Below are positions 43,140 to 51,918 of a DNA stretch of 64,000 bases, piece by piece. This DNA comes from Vibrio algivorus (GTDB lineage: Bacteria > Pseudomonadota > Gammaproteobacteria > Enterobacterales > Vibrionaceae). The translations under genes and the position numbers were made by a program. The stretch spans positions 434,001 to 498,000 of the forward strand of contig NZ_AP018679.1 in the NCBI RefSeq assembly GCF_002218005.2, given 5' to 3'. The notes below the pieces were generated by a model. It was not told where the DNA came from, searched no databases, and saw only the letters and a list, made by a program, of their open reading frames with translations. Every line of letters begins with the position of its first letter. Position 1 is the first letter of the stretch.

Positions 43140-43471
43140 GATTATTTTATCTCTAGGTTAAATTCGATTCTAAGTGATCATATTAGGGCAATATCAGAAT
43201 ATACAAGCGAAAGCCCAGTATTTTTAATAGATCATATTTTAACATAAGCTTGTTAAATTCCATTATAGAATCATGCTCATATCAAGACTGTTGACTATTC
43301 TTTGTGCTATCGAGACTGATTTAGAGTTAATGTTGTGGTATTAAAGGATAAAAAATACAAGATAAACTTAATTTAGTGATTTAGTTGCTGGCAGTGTAAA
43401 CGAATTGGGGTCGAGAATTTCTTGGAACTTGGGTAGAATCTCACCCTTGATTTTTATGGGTAAAATGTAAC
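43140..43471. promoter_or_regulatory. Divergent gap between the DUF2760 operon and the exonuclease gene
   Basis: 332 bp, AT-rich, without a coding frame. It must contain promoters for both directions; TTGTTAAATTCCATTATAGAAT (43250 region) holds a TATAGA-like -10 hexamer but no convincing pair. Nothing else seen. Confidence 0.35.
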
Positions 43472-44002
43472 ATGAACTATAACAGAGTCGTCTGTTTCGA
43501 TTTAGAAATGTGCTGCTGGAATGTCGATGGTGTCGGCACGACTGGAGAAATTATTGAAGTGGGCTTAGCCGAAATTGACCTTAACAAAGGGGAAATCGTT
43601 AAGCGTGCTCAATATTACGTACGACCTGAACATGATGAAATTTCTGCATTTTGCTTTGAGCTAACGGGGATTACGCCACGCAAGGTACAAAAACAAGGTC
43701 GCCCGTTGGAAGATGTTTTAAAATCTATGATCAAAAACTTTGGTGGCCCTAATAAAATCTATGCAGCTTGGGGACATGATGATGATATTCTTCGAAAAGA
43801 GTGTTTGGAAAAAGGGTTAGAATTTCCCTTTAAAGAATTTTTGAACCTTGCTACGTTATATAGAATTAAATACCGATTAAAAGACAAAAGAATTGGCCAT
43901 AAAGCGGCGCAAGAAAACTTGAATATAGAATGGGAAGGGCGACAGCATTCGGGTTATGTGGATGCGTATAATTTAGCAAAATTAGCACTGGCAATTTTAT
44001 AA
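43472..44002 (+). CDS. DEDDh 3'-5' exonuclease (DnaQ/KapD-like)
   Basis: 176 residues, one exonuclease domain: FDLEMCC (Asp and Glu of motif I, residues 9-11), WGHDDD in the middle (motif II Asp), and RQHSGYVDAYNLAKL at the end (motif III His and Asp). ICS-type folding is as in KapD/ERI-1-like enzymes. It degrades DNA or RNA from the 3' end; the substrate cannot be told. The cysteines of LEMCCW are unusual next to the active site. RBS weak. Confidence 0.8.
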   Translation: MNYNRVVCFDLEMCCWNVDGVGTTGEIIEVGLAEIDLNKGEIVKRAQYYVRPEHDEISAFCFELTGITPRKVQKQGRPLEDVLKSMIKNFGGPNKIYAAWGHDDDILRKECLEKGLEFPFKEFLNLATLYRIKYRLKDKRIGHKAAQENLNIEWEGRQHSGYVDAYNLAKLALAIL

Positions 44003-44049
44003 CCTGATCTCATAACGTTTTTGCGCTGACTAATATTGAATCATAGATT

Positions 44050-44150
44050 TATACCTAAATGACTTTAAGATGCAAAATTCATAGCTATCATCGAACCCTT
44101 TAGGCAAGGAAGTTTGACGAAGGAAAGCATCTCTCAAATCAATCTGTATA
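44050..44150 (-). repeat. Dispersed Vibrio-type repeat, degenerate end
   Basis: TATACCTAAATGACTTTAAGATGC, then AATTCATAGCTATCATCGAACCCTTTAGGCAAGGAAG in parts match the reverse complement of the right end of the repeat; the other end is lost. Confidence 0.6.
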
Positions 44151-44155
44151 AGAAA

Positions 44156-44195
44156 CAAAAAGCCCGCTAGTTGAATGTAACTAGCGGGCTTTGTT
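44156..44195. terminator. Bidirectional terminator (exonuclease gene and tcyP)
   Basis: AGCCCGCTAGTT-GAATGT-AACTAGCGGGCT is a perfect 12-pair stem with AAAAA before and TTTGTTTATTT after, so it can end transcription in both directions. Confidence 0.85.
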
Positions 44196-44233
44196 TATTT
44201 TATCTTGTTATGAATTGTTTGTTGGAACGGAGA

Positions 44234-45610
44234 CTAAGCGTTAACTTCATCAAACTCTTTGTTGATCTCTTTTTTATCACCCAATAAACGAGAAGTGATA
44301 GTACCAGCGGTCATCGCTCCACTCACATTAAGAGCAGTACGTGCCATATCGATTAATGGTTCAATCGAGATAAGTAAAGCCGCAATCGCTACAGGTAGTC
44401 CCATCGCTGGTAATACGATTAATGCTGCAAAAGTCGCACCACCACCGACACCGGCAATACCAAATGAACTGATGGTAATAATGGCTACTAGAGACAGAAT
44501 AAAGTTCACATCCAGTGGGTTAATACCAACGGTTGGTGCAACCATCACTGCTAACATAGCAGGGTAGATACCAGCACAACCATTTTGCCCAATAGTGGCA
44601 CCAAAAGTTGCAGATAAGTTAGCAATCGCTGGCGGTACTTTTAATTTGGTAATTTGTGCTTCTACATTTAATGGAATTGTTGCGGCAGAACTGCGAGAAG
44701 TAAATGCAAACGTTAGCACCGGCCAGATTCGTTTAAAGTATTCTTTAGGACTAACGCCAACCAAAGAAACTAATAAGCCATGTACAAAAAACATCAACAA
44801 GATCGCCACATAAGACGCAACGATAAAACCAATCAAGCTTAAAATATCATTGAGGCTAGAAGTCGCAACCACTTTGGTCATTAGGGCTGCAATACCATAT
44901 GGCGTTAATGCAATGATCATTTTAACTAGACGCATAACGATTGACTGAATGGCTTCAACAAAGGTGCGAATTGGTGATTCAAGCTCTTTCTTTTCTTTCA
45001 TTACCAGGCGAGATGCAATACCGACTAAAATACCGAAGATGACGACTGCGATAATAGAAGTTGAACGAGCACCGGTTAAATCTGCAAACGGGTTGGTTGG
45101 AATAAAGCTCACTAGCATTTGTGGAATGGTTAAGTCAGCAACGCTACCCATACGGTTTTCTAGTACGCTCATGCGAGCTGTTTCGCGTACACCAGCTGAT
45201 AAGCCTTCCGCAGATAAACCAAATAGGTGAGCGACAGTAATACCAATTAATGCAGATATAGCAGTCGTGAAGAGCAGTACTGAAATGGTTAAGCCACTGA
45301 TTTTTCCAAGTGAGCCAGAGTTATCGAGTTTCACAACCGCTGAAATCATTGAAATCAATACTAATGGCATGATCACCATTTTGAGTAAACCGACATAGCC
45401 ACTGCCAACAACATTTACCCAATCAAGAGTATTTTTGATGACAGGGTTACCTTCGCCATAAAAGACATGGATCAGTAAACCATACGCGCTTCCTAGCACT
45501 AGTCCCAGTAAAACGAGGCGAGATAAGGTGCTAGATTTTCTTTGTTGTTGAAATAAAAAGAAAAGGATGCACACAAATACCGCTAAGTTAGCGATAACCG
45601 CAAGTGACAT
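44234..45610 (-). CDS. tcyP: L-cystine:cation symporter TcyP
   Basis: 458 residues, about nine membrane helices of the dicarboxylate/amino acid:cation symporter family. It is very close to E. coli YdjN/TcyP throughout, e.g. WPVLTFAFTSRSSAA, PLNVEAQ, ASFGATIGQNGCAG-like SATFGATIGQNGCAGIYPA, AGVGGGATFAALIVLPAMG and NPFADLTGA. TcyP imports L-cystine with Na+ or H+. Its upstream gap is occupied by a full-length dispersed repeat. Confidence 0.93.
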   Translation of the reverse strand: MSLAVIANLAVFVCILFFLFQQQRKSSTLSRLVLLGLVLGSAYGLLIHVFYGEGNPVIKNTLDWVNVVGSGYVGLLKMVIMPLVLISMISAVVKLDNSGSLGKISGLTISVLLFTTAISALIGITVAHLFGLSAEGLSAGVRETARMSVLENRMGSVADLTIPQMLVSFIPTNPFADLTGARSTSIIAVVIFGILVGIASRLVMKEKKELESPIRTFVEAIQSIVMRLVKMIIALTPYGIAALMTKVVATSSLNDILSLIGFIVASYVAILLMFFVHGLLVSLVGVSPKEYFKRIWPVLTFAFTSRSSAATIPLNVEAQITKLKVPPAIANLSATFGATIGQNGCAGIYPAMLAVMVAPTVGINPLDVNFILSLVAIITISSFGIAGVGGGATFAALIVLPAMGLPVAIAALLISIEPLIDMARTALNVSGAMTAGTITSRLLGDKKEINKEFDEVNA

Positions 45611-45749
45611 AGTTAAATCCTTAAAATGTTGAAATAAAAAGTTAGGATGTAAGTAGTGATATTTATATCACTATCTATTTAATGAGGAATTTACACCGTG
45701 TGATACAGTTCACAAAGCCAATTTAAGTATGTGATATGACATTTAGTTA

Positions 45750-46016
45750 TATACCCAAGTAACTTCAAGATGCGAGTTTCAGCAAGAATAAAACAAGCTT
45801 TAGGCAAGGCAAATGGAATATGATCATAGTTATTCTATCTCTGTTCAATTTAACGCAGCATAAAGCTTGTTTTAACTTGCCCTTCGGGAGCTTCATCCAA
45901 ATCTTTATACTGCGTCAGATTGGTTTGAAAGGTGTCTACATTCCTTCGCCAATCTTCCTTGCCTAAAGGTTTGGATGATAGCTCTGAATCCTGCATCTTG
46001 AAGTCACTTGGGTATA
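45750..46016 (+). repeat. Dispersed Vibrio-type repeat, full copy A (267 bp)
   Basis: Terminal inverted repeats TATACCCAAGTAACTTCAAG at left and CTTGAAGTCACTTGGGTATA at right. Internal inverted pieces AAAACAAGCTT (45790) and AAGCTTGTTTT (45863), and GGCAAGG/CCTTGCC, give a multi-hairpin structure. Sequence is about 90% like copy B. No open frame, so non-autonomous (MITE-like). Confidence 0.85.
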
Positions 46017-46021
46017 TATGA

Positions 46022-46645
46022 TTAATCAATCAGTGCTAACCAGATTCCCACACCAATCATCAATGTGCCTGCAATACGATTAAGGAACTTAACATTATCT
46101 CCACGGGTTAAAAATAAACGCAGGCTTTTGCCGCCGGTTGCGTAGGCCATCATTGAAATGAATTCGGTTGTTAAAATAATGCCAATCAAGACGACCATTT
46201 GGTGAGGTACTGATTTCTCGACATTAATAAATGGAGGTAGGAGTGAAATCATAAATGCCCAACCTTTTGGATTGGCAATGGCAGTGATAAAGCCTTGGCT
46301 CATTAACTTTAAGCGATCGGTAGGCTGAGAGGGTTGGTCAAGATTAAGAGACATTTTGCCTTTATTGAGCCACATATTGATACCAATCCAAATAAGATAG
46401 GCACCACCAATCCATTTTAATGCTAAGAATAAGTTAGGGTAGTTTAGCATTATTGCAGCAACGCCAATCACTGCTAACGTTGCCACTAAAGCGACACCTG
46501 CAAGCTCTCCAATCATCATCCAAAGTGTGCGTTTAATTCCGACGCTCATGCCTAATGTTAATGCCAATGTCATGCACATTCCCGGTGTAATTGACACAAA
46601 GAAAAAGGTAGGAATAAAAGCGGATAAAAGTGCGTAATCAAGCAT
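46022..46645 (-). CDS. LysE-family amino-acid exporter
   Basis: 207 residues from the ATG at 46645 (GGA seven bases upstream); the frame continues to an ATG at 46657 with no ribosome site. Six hydrophobic segments and the LysE/RhtB signature ITPGMCMTLALTLGMSVG near residue 20, GELAGVA, and KWIGGAYLIWIGI. Family members export lysine, threonine or homoserine lactones; substrate unknown. It ends five bases from the dispersed repeat. Confidence 0.88.
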   Translation of the reverse strand: MLDYALLSAFIPTFFFVSITPGMCMTLALTLGMSVGIKRTLWMMIGELAGVALVATLAVIGVAAIMLNYPNLFLALKWIGGAYLIWIGINMWLNKGKMSLNLDQPSQPTDRLKLMSQGFITAIANPKGWAFMISLLPPFINVEKSVPHQMVVLIGIILTTEFISMMAYATGGKSLRLFLTRGDNVKFLNRIAGTLMIGVGIWLALID

Positions 46646-46838
46646 AATCAAGTCCATTTGAAAGTCGATGTTTCACTGTAATAGAATTCGCAAAAATAAG
46701 AAAGTGTTGAGTTATTGTTCTAACTGGACGCTAGGTATGATGAATTAAATAAAATCAGTAACATGCTAAGTACAAAATCACTTTAATACAGTAGAATGTT
46801 CATTCTTATTACCATTTAAAGTAAACAACTAACTGGAT

Positions 46839-47315
46839 ATGACTATTCACATACGCGCTGCTCTGCAAAAGGATTTACCTCAACTGGATGAGCTAATGTT
46901 TCAGCTTCATCATCATCATCATGAGTCATGCCCTGATTTTTTTAAAACGCCAGAAGAAATTGAACAAGAAAAAAGTATTGCTCGCTATTTAGACTCTCCA
47001 GAATGTTTAGTGTATGTCGCGATAGACGCTTCAGATTCAATTATTGGCTTTGTTACCGGTCATTTCTGTGAATTAGTCTCGACGGTAAGTAAAGCGATAC
47101 CTATGGGTAACATTGATGAATTATTTGTCGTACCTGAGTATAGAAACTCAGGGGTAGCAGAACAACTTTTGGTTAAGATAGAACAGACCTTAGTTGATTA
47201 TGGTGTTCAGCAAATTTTTGTTGAAGTGTGGGACTTTAATCAAGCTGCACGATCTTTATATAACAAGTTAGGTTTTGCTTCGCATATACATTGGCTTAGG
47301 AAGTCGGTAATTTAA
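46839..47315 (+). CDS. GNAT-family N-acetyltransferase
   Basis: 158 residues. Acetyl-CoA motif A is IDELFVVPEYRNSGVAEQLL (residues about 91-110) and the C-terminal motif B is FVEVWDFNQAARSLYNKLGF. A histidine run HHHHHE (about residues 25-30) in the N-terminal helix is notable and may bind metal. It overlaps the Nudix-PAP2 gene by one base (TAATG), so they are co-expressed. Substrate unknown. Confidence 0.85.
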   Translation: MTIHIRAALQKDLPQLDELMFQLHHHHHESCPDFFKTPEEIEQEKSIARYLDSPECLVYVAIDASDSIIGFVTGHFCELVSTVSKAIPMGNIDELFVVPEYRNSGVAEQLLVKIEQTLVDYGVQQIFVEVWDFNQAARSLYNKLGFASHIHWLRKSVI

Positions 47316-48775
47316 TGGTATTCAAATTAGGTAAGCGAGTGAGTAAATATTTAATTCTGATCTTGTTTTTTATGTCTTCATTTATGGTATCAGCATCAGA
47401 AGAAACGAAGACAGAGGTTGTGTCACCTCATATTAAAGGAGCTTTATGTTATATAAAAGCCGACGATAAAGTTGTGTTTGTCGATGAGGTTTTCACTAAG
47501 AAGCTTTCTCTTCCTGGAGGAACTATTACTGCCAATGAAACTTCTCGTAAGGCTGCAGAAAGAGAGACATGGGAAGAAACGGGTTTAGTTGTCACTGCTA
47601 AAGAGATACTGACCCAAACTGAAACTGCGGTTGTTTATCATTGTACTCCAGATTCAGGGGTGATCGCTTTTACTGCAAGCGATGAGCAAGGGTTTCATGC
47701 TTTACCTGCTTGGTTTGCTCCAGATTTTCGTATTGAAGTGAATAGGGTGCTATTGGCTTATACCGACAGTATCAATCCACAACAATATCGCTATCCTGAG
47801 CAGTATGCACAACAGGTATTAAATCATGATATTCCCAATGCGCCAATTCAATACATTGATTCTGCCATTAGTGCAGCACCACCAGTGCATCAATTTGAAC
47901 TACCGATCATACAAGCGATTCAATCCAGTATTGTCCAATTACCAGAAACCATATCAAATGCATTGATAGGTACTCTCAAAATAGTCAATTTATCATCGAG
48001 TATTTTTGGGGTTTTATTCTTGTTGCCGCTCTTAGTGTATTACTTTGGTGGTAAATCGATTCTACATTTGACGTTTATTGGTATCGTTACTGTGTCGATA
48101 ACGTTACTTATTCAACTTGGCCTAAAGTACCCTCGACCATTTATTTATCAACCTTCATTGCAGCTAACTGATCCACTTGGTTTTAGTACGCCGAGTATAC
48201 ATGCAGCACTTAGTGTGGTTTTAATTGGCTATCTTTTCCATGTATGGCGAAAAATTTATGATTATGAGTCTATATGGGGATGCTTATTTGGCGTTATTGC
48301 CCTGACATTAACTCAAGGTATATCGAGCGTTATTCTTGGTGAACAATTTGCCTCAGATGTCTTATTTGGCTATCTAATAGGGTTATTTACATTGTGGCAT
48401 TATATTCGTTTGGAAGGTAAACCATCAATAACAGTGAAACTTGTGATGTTACATCCTGCGCTGTGGTGGGCATCATTTATTGGTTTAAGCTTCCTGGCTT
48501 ATCAGCTTCATTCAATACAACTGGCGAATATTGCAGCTGTCGCTTTTGCGTTATTACTTTCATTATCAAGCTTGTTAAAAACACAGCGTCTTGATTCGCC
48601 TTATTTAACAATAAAATTAATTATATGCTGGTTAACTGGAGGGGTAATTTTATTCACCCAACCGTTCTGGTTCCCACTGTTGGTACAAAGTTCAATGAGT
48701 GGTTATTTTACCCAGTGTGGTCTTTGGTTTGTTTTAACTTACATGATCATTAAAATCAGTTGTATACCCAAGTAA
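47315..48775 (+). CDS. Nudix hydrolase - PAP2 fusion membrane protein
   Basis: 486 residues. A hydrophobic N terminus (residues 11-28) is a signal or anchor. Residues about 37-160 are a Nudix domain with box GGTITANETSRKAAERE and WEETGL (69-90), complete. From about 205 there are six hydrophobic helices with a PAP2 layout: KYPRP (271-275), PSIH (293-296), and SS...GEQFASD (337-348). Compared with KX6RP-PSGH-SRX5HX3D, the lysine is shifted, Arg is Ser338 and the catalytic His is Gln344. The last codons and the stop derive from an inserted repeat. Such fusions occur in Vibrio. Confidence 0.85.
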   Translation: MVFKLGKRVSKYLILILFFMSSFMVSASEETKTEVVSPHIKGALCYIKADDKVVFVDEVFTKKLSLPGGTITANETSRKAAERETWEETGLVVTAKEILTQTETAVVYHCTPDSGVIAFTASDEQGFHALPAWFAPDFRIEVNRVLLAYTDSINPQQYRYPEQYAQQVLNHDIPNAPIQYIDSAISAAPPVHQFELPIIQAIQSSIVQLPETISNALIGTLKIVNLSSSIFGVLFLLPLLVYYFGGKSILHLTFIGIVTVSITLLIQLGLKYPRPFIYQPSLQLTDPLGFSTPSIHAALSVVLIGYLFHVWRKIYDYESIWGCLFGVIALTLTQGISSVILGEQFASDVLFGYLIGLFTLWHYIRLEGKPSITVKLVMLHPALWWASFIGLSFLAYQLHSIQLANIAAVAFALLLSLSSLLKTQRLDSPYLTIKLIICWLTGGVILFTQPFWFPLLVQSSMSGYFTQCGLWFVLTYMIIKISCIPK

Positions 48776-49028
48776 CTTCAAGATACGAGTTTCAGCAAGA
48801 TTAAAACAAGCTATAGGCAAGGCAAATTGAATATGATCATAGCAGTCTATATCTGTTCAATTTAACGCAGCATAAAGCTTGTTTTAACTTGCCCTTCGGG
48901 AGCTTCATTCAAACCTTTATGCCGTGTCAGATTGATTTGAAAGGTGCCTACATTCCTTCACCAATCTTCCTTGCCTAAAGGGTTGGATGGTAGCTCTGAA
49001 TTCTGCATCTTGAAGTCACTTGGGTATA
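48763..49028 (+). repeat. Dispersed Vibrio-type repeat, full copy B (266 bp)
   Basis: Same ends and internal order as copy A. Its left end lies inside the 3' end of the Nudix-PAP2 gene; CCCAAGTAA supplies the codons Pro-Lys-stop. Its right end is 34 bases before queC. Confidence 0.85.
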
Positions 49029-49062
49029 TTGGTAGTCACACTCAAACAATAGAGAAATCCTC

Positions 49063-49752
49063 ATGACATCAAAAGCCGTCGTCGTTTTTAGTGGTGGACA
49101 AGATTCAACCACTTGCCTAGTTAAAGCCCTCAAAGAATTTGATGAGGTGCACGCCATTACTTTTGATTATGGGCAAAGGCACAAACTCGAAATTGAAGTT
49201 GCCCAATCCTTAGCGAAAAAGTTAGGCGTTGCTGCCCACAAAGTGATGGATGTGAGTTTATTAAATGAACTAGCGATAAGCTCGTTAACTCGTGATGACA
49301 TTCCAGTATCGCATGAGCTACAAGAAAACGGTCTGCCAAATTCATTTGTACCGGGTCGGAATATCTTATTTTTAACACTTGCGGGTATTTACGCTTATCA
49401 AATTGGTGCTCAAAGTGTTATTACAGGTGTGTGCGAGACGGATTTTTCTGGCTACCCAGATTGTCGTGATGAGTTTGTGAAGTCCATTAATCAGTCTTTA
49501 GTGCTAGGTATGGATCGTCAATTTACGATTGATACTCCTCTAATGTGGCTTAATAAAGCGGAAACCTGGGCATTATCGGACCAATTTGATGCGTTAGATC
49601 TCGTAAGAAATGAGACGCTAACCTGTTATAACGGGGTGATTGGCGATGGGTGTGGTGATTGCCCTGCGTGTGATCTTCGAAAGGCTGGTTTAGTCGATTA
49701 TTTGGATAACCGAGAGGCGGTGATAGCTGCATTAATTACCAAGCAATCTTAA
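49063..49752 (+). CDS. queC: QueC, 7-cyano-7-deazaguanine synthase
   Basis: 229 residues. The ATP pyrophosphatase PP-loop FSGGQDSTTCL is at residues 9-19, and the four zinc cysteines lie in CYNGVIGDGCGDCPAC near residues 188-204. FVPGRNILFLTLA and GVCETDFSGYPDCR are conserved QueC segments. It makes preQ0 from 7-carboxy-7-deazaguanine in queuosine synthesis. No preQ1 riboswitch is seen; the gap upstream is filled by a dispersed repeat. Confidence 0.95.
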   Translation: MTSKAVVVFSGGQDSTTCLVKALKEFDEVHAITFDYGQRHKLEIEVAQSLAKKLGVAAHKVMDVSLLNELAISSLTRDDIPVSHELQENGLPNSFVPGRNILFLTLAGIYAYQIGAQSVITGVCETDFSGYPDCRDEFVKSINQSLVLGMDRQFTIDTPLMWLNKAETWALSDQFDALDLVRNETLTCYNGVIGDGCGDCPACDLRKAGLVDYLDNREAVIAALITKQS

Positions 49753-49784
49753 TCCGTTTAGAGTTCTCCAGTCTTGAATGAATA

Positions 49785-49811
49785 GAAGCCCTCCAATGAT
49801 TGGAGGGCTTC
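49785..49811. terminator. Terminator between queC and the DUF2750 gene
   Basis: GAAGCCCTCCA and TGGAGGGCTTC form an 11-pair stem around AATGAT, with T-rich sequence on the plus side; serves convergent genes. Confidence 0.75.
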
Positions 49812-49834
49812 TTCTATACCGTTATGCGTTGGAT

Positions 49835-50185
49835 TTAAAGGTACATTTTAGCGAGATCACTAGGCTCAACTTCTTTACCTTCAAGTTGTGCATTCCAGTT
49901 AATACCAATTAGAACGCCATCTTCTGAAAGAGTGATTAACCAGTCTTCAACAAAAATATCTAATGGGATTTCTAGCACTTCAAAATCAGACCATTCTTCA
50001 ACATTGTGCATTTGAGCATCTTCTTTTGATGACCAAAATGGCATAACTTCACTATTTTCAAACTCTGAAGAATCACAAGCTAACCAGCCATCTTCATTTT
50101 TAAGTCCCCAAACCAATTTCATTTCTTGAGTTTCTTGTACGAAAAGATCAAGATTAGCTTGAATGTCCGATGTTAATTTTGACAT
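49835..50185 (-). CDS. DUF2750 protein
   Basis: 116 residues from the ATG at 50185 (GAGAG upstream); an extended frame starting at 50266 has no ribosome site and poor composition. The domain shows KLVWGLKNEDGWLACDS, MPFWSSKEDAQ, and the acidic C-terminal FEVLEIPLDIFVEDWL. Members of DUF2750 are small acidic proteins of unknown role, frequent in Vibrio and Shewanella. Confidence 0.8.
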   Translation of the reverse strand: MSKLTSDIQANLDLFVQETQEMKLVWGLKNEDGWLACDSSEFENSEVMPFWSSKEDAQMHNVEEWSDFEVLEIPLDIFVEDWLITLSEDGVLIGINWNAQLEGKEVEPSDLAKMYL

Positions 50186-50272
50186 GTTATTACTCTCTAC
50201 TGTGAGTTTGATAAATTGATTAATGAGTTCGGCATACTGTAAGTAATGTTGCGTATGAATACACAATAGCCA

Positions 50273-51460
50273 TTAAATGACCTGACAGGCAAATCCTTTA
50301 AGGTAAAAACCTTCAGGGTAGGCACTATCTACTGGGTGATCGGCAGCTTGCCCAAAACGTTCAATAAATTGCATTTTACGACCAGCATCCAGAGCAGCAT
50401 CCGCTAAGATCTTCTGAAACAGATTTTGCTCCATAAGCCCAGAACATGAATAGGTCAGCAATGTACCGCCCGGTTTTAGAATCTGCATAGCAAGCATGTT
50501 GATGTCTTTATAACCGCGACAAGCACCATTTAATTGCGCTTTTGATTCGGCAAATTTTGGTGGATCCATGATCACGACATCAAATTTCGTACCATTCTCA
50601 CGGTATTCACGTAATAGTTTGAAAACATCAGCATTTAAAAATTCAGCTATCGATACATCAAAGCCATTGAGTTCTGCGTTGGCTTTTGCGTTATCAAGAG
50701 CGGGTTGTGACACATCTGCATTTACAACGTGTGCAGCGTTACCTTTTAATGCATAAAGCCCAAAGCCACCGGTGTAAGAGAAACAGTTGAGTACGGTTTT
50801 TCCATCAACATATTTCATTGAAAGCTGGCGGCTATCACGCTGATCTAGGTAGAAGCCTGTTTTATGGCCTGATTTGATATCTACTTGGATTTTTACGCCG
50901 TTTTCTTCAATGACAACGACATCCGGTGGAGTGTCACCATGCAATACGCCTTGGCGTTCTTTTAGGCCTTCTTTTTTACGTACCGATACATCAGAGCGTT
51001 CGTAGATGCTGCAAGTAGGGTAGACCACTTTTAATGCTTCAATAAGCTCTTCACGCTTTGCTTCTGCGCCAGCGCTGAGTAATTGGCAAACTAAGAAATC
51101 TTGGTAACGATCAATCGTGATCCCTGGCAGACCATCAGACTCGCCAGCAATGAGTCGATAACCCGTTAAACCACCACGTTCGATAATCGCATTACGCATA
51201 CTTTGCGCATCAGTTAAGCGTTTAATAAAGAAGTCAGTATTAATTTCTTCTTTTTCAAAACTCCAAACACGAGCACGAATTTGTGATTGAGGAGAAAATG
51301 CTGCTTTTGCTAACCATTGCCCTTGGTTGGAATAGATATCTACCGTTTCCCCTAATTGTGGTTTTCCATCGATTTTTTGAATACCACGAGAAAAAACCCA
51401 AGGATGGCGACGAAGTAGAGATTTCTCTCTGCCTTTTACGAGATAGATAGCTGATGACAT
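50273..51460 (-). CDS. rlmI: RlmI, 23S rRNA m5C1962 methyltransferase
   Basis: 395 residues from the ATG at 51460 (MSSAIYLVKGREKSLLRRHP), equal to the 396 aa of E. coli RlmI; the frame runs 34 codons further without support. PUA domain at residues 1-90; Rossmann methylase with NCFSYTGGFGLYAL, and VIMDPPKF in the active site; TYSCSGLM holds the catalytic Cys loop. It methylates C1962 of 23S rRNA. Divergent from the acylphosphatase gene as in enterics. Confidence 0.95.
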   Translation of the reverse strand: MSSAIYLVKGREKSLLRRHPWVFSRGIQKIDGKPQLGETVDIYSNQGQWLAKAAFSPQSQIRARVWSFEKEEINTDFFIKRLTDAQSMRNAIIERGGLTGYRLIAGESDGLPGITIDRYQDFLVCQLLSAGAEAKREELIEALKVVYPTCSIYERSDVSVRKKEGLKERQGVLHGDTPPDVVVIEENGVKIQVDIKSGHKTGFYLDQRDSRQLSMKYVDGKTVLNCFSYTGGFGLYALKGNAAHVVNADVSQPALDNAKANAELNGFDVSIAEFLNADVFKLLREYRENGTKFDVVIMDPPKFAESKAQLNGACRGYKDINMLAMQILKPGGTLLTYSCSGLMEQNLFQKILADAALDAGRKMQFIERFGQAADHPVDSAYPEGFYLKGFACQVI

Positions 51461-51602
51461 AGTTAGAAATTGCCTGAAAAAATTGAATGTTCTATTTTCA
51501 TGGAATGTGAGGCGGAAAGCAAATGAATACAGGCAAATGTTTTGTATTAGCGCCATTATCACTAAACTGATAACTGAATGTTTAATAGTGAAGGAGTGGA
51601 TT

Positions 51603-51875
51603 ATGACACAATCTAATCGAATGTTTATAGTATCGGGTAGGGTACAAGGTGTGGGCTTTCGCTATCAAACCGCCCATCATGGCTTAACTCTTGGGTTAAC
51701 GGGTCATGCTAAAAATATGAATAATGGTGATGTCGAAGTTTTAGCTTGTGGCAATGAGCAAAAGGTCGCTGAGTTTTATGAGTGGCTAAAGCAAGGTCCA
51801 AGGACAGCTTATGTTGAATCTGTAAGAGAAGTAGAAACAACGCTTATTACTGAAAGGGATTTTGCTATTTTGTAG
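51603..51875 (+). CDS. yccX: Acylphosphatase
   Basis: 90 residues from the ATG at 51603 with AAGGAG nine bases upstream. Conserved GRVQGVGFRYQT (Arg and nearby Asn-region) and GLTGHAKNMNNGDVEVLACG, the acylphosphatase fold with catalytic Arg in VQGVGFR and Asn in AKNMNNG. It hydrolyses carboxyl-phosphate bonds. Gene order rlmI-yccX-tusE-yccA equals that of E. coli. Confidence 0.93.
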   Translation: MTQSNRMFIVSGRVQGVGFRYQTAHHGLTLGLTGHAKNMNNGDVEVLACGNEQKVAEFYEWLKQGPRTAYVESVREVETTLITERDFAIL

Positions 51876-51918
51876 TGATTGAGCGTAATCCCTCTCTATT
51901 GAAGTTACTGAATATTCT

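Noticed and set aside
48776..49062. preQ1 riboswitch before queC
   Set aside because: The gap is filled by the dispersed repeat; no preQ1 aptamer pattern seen.
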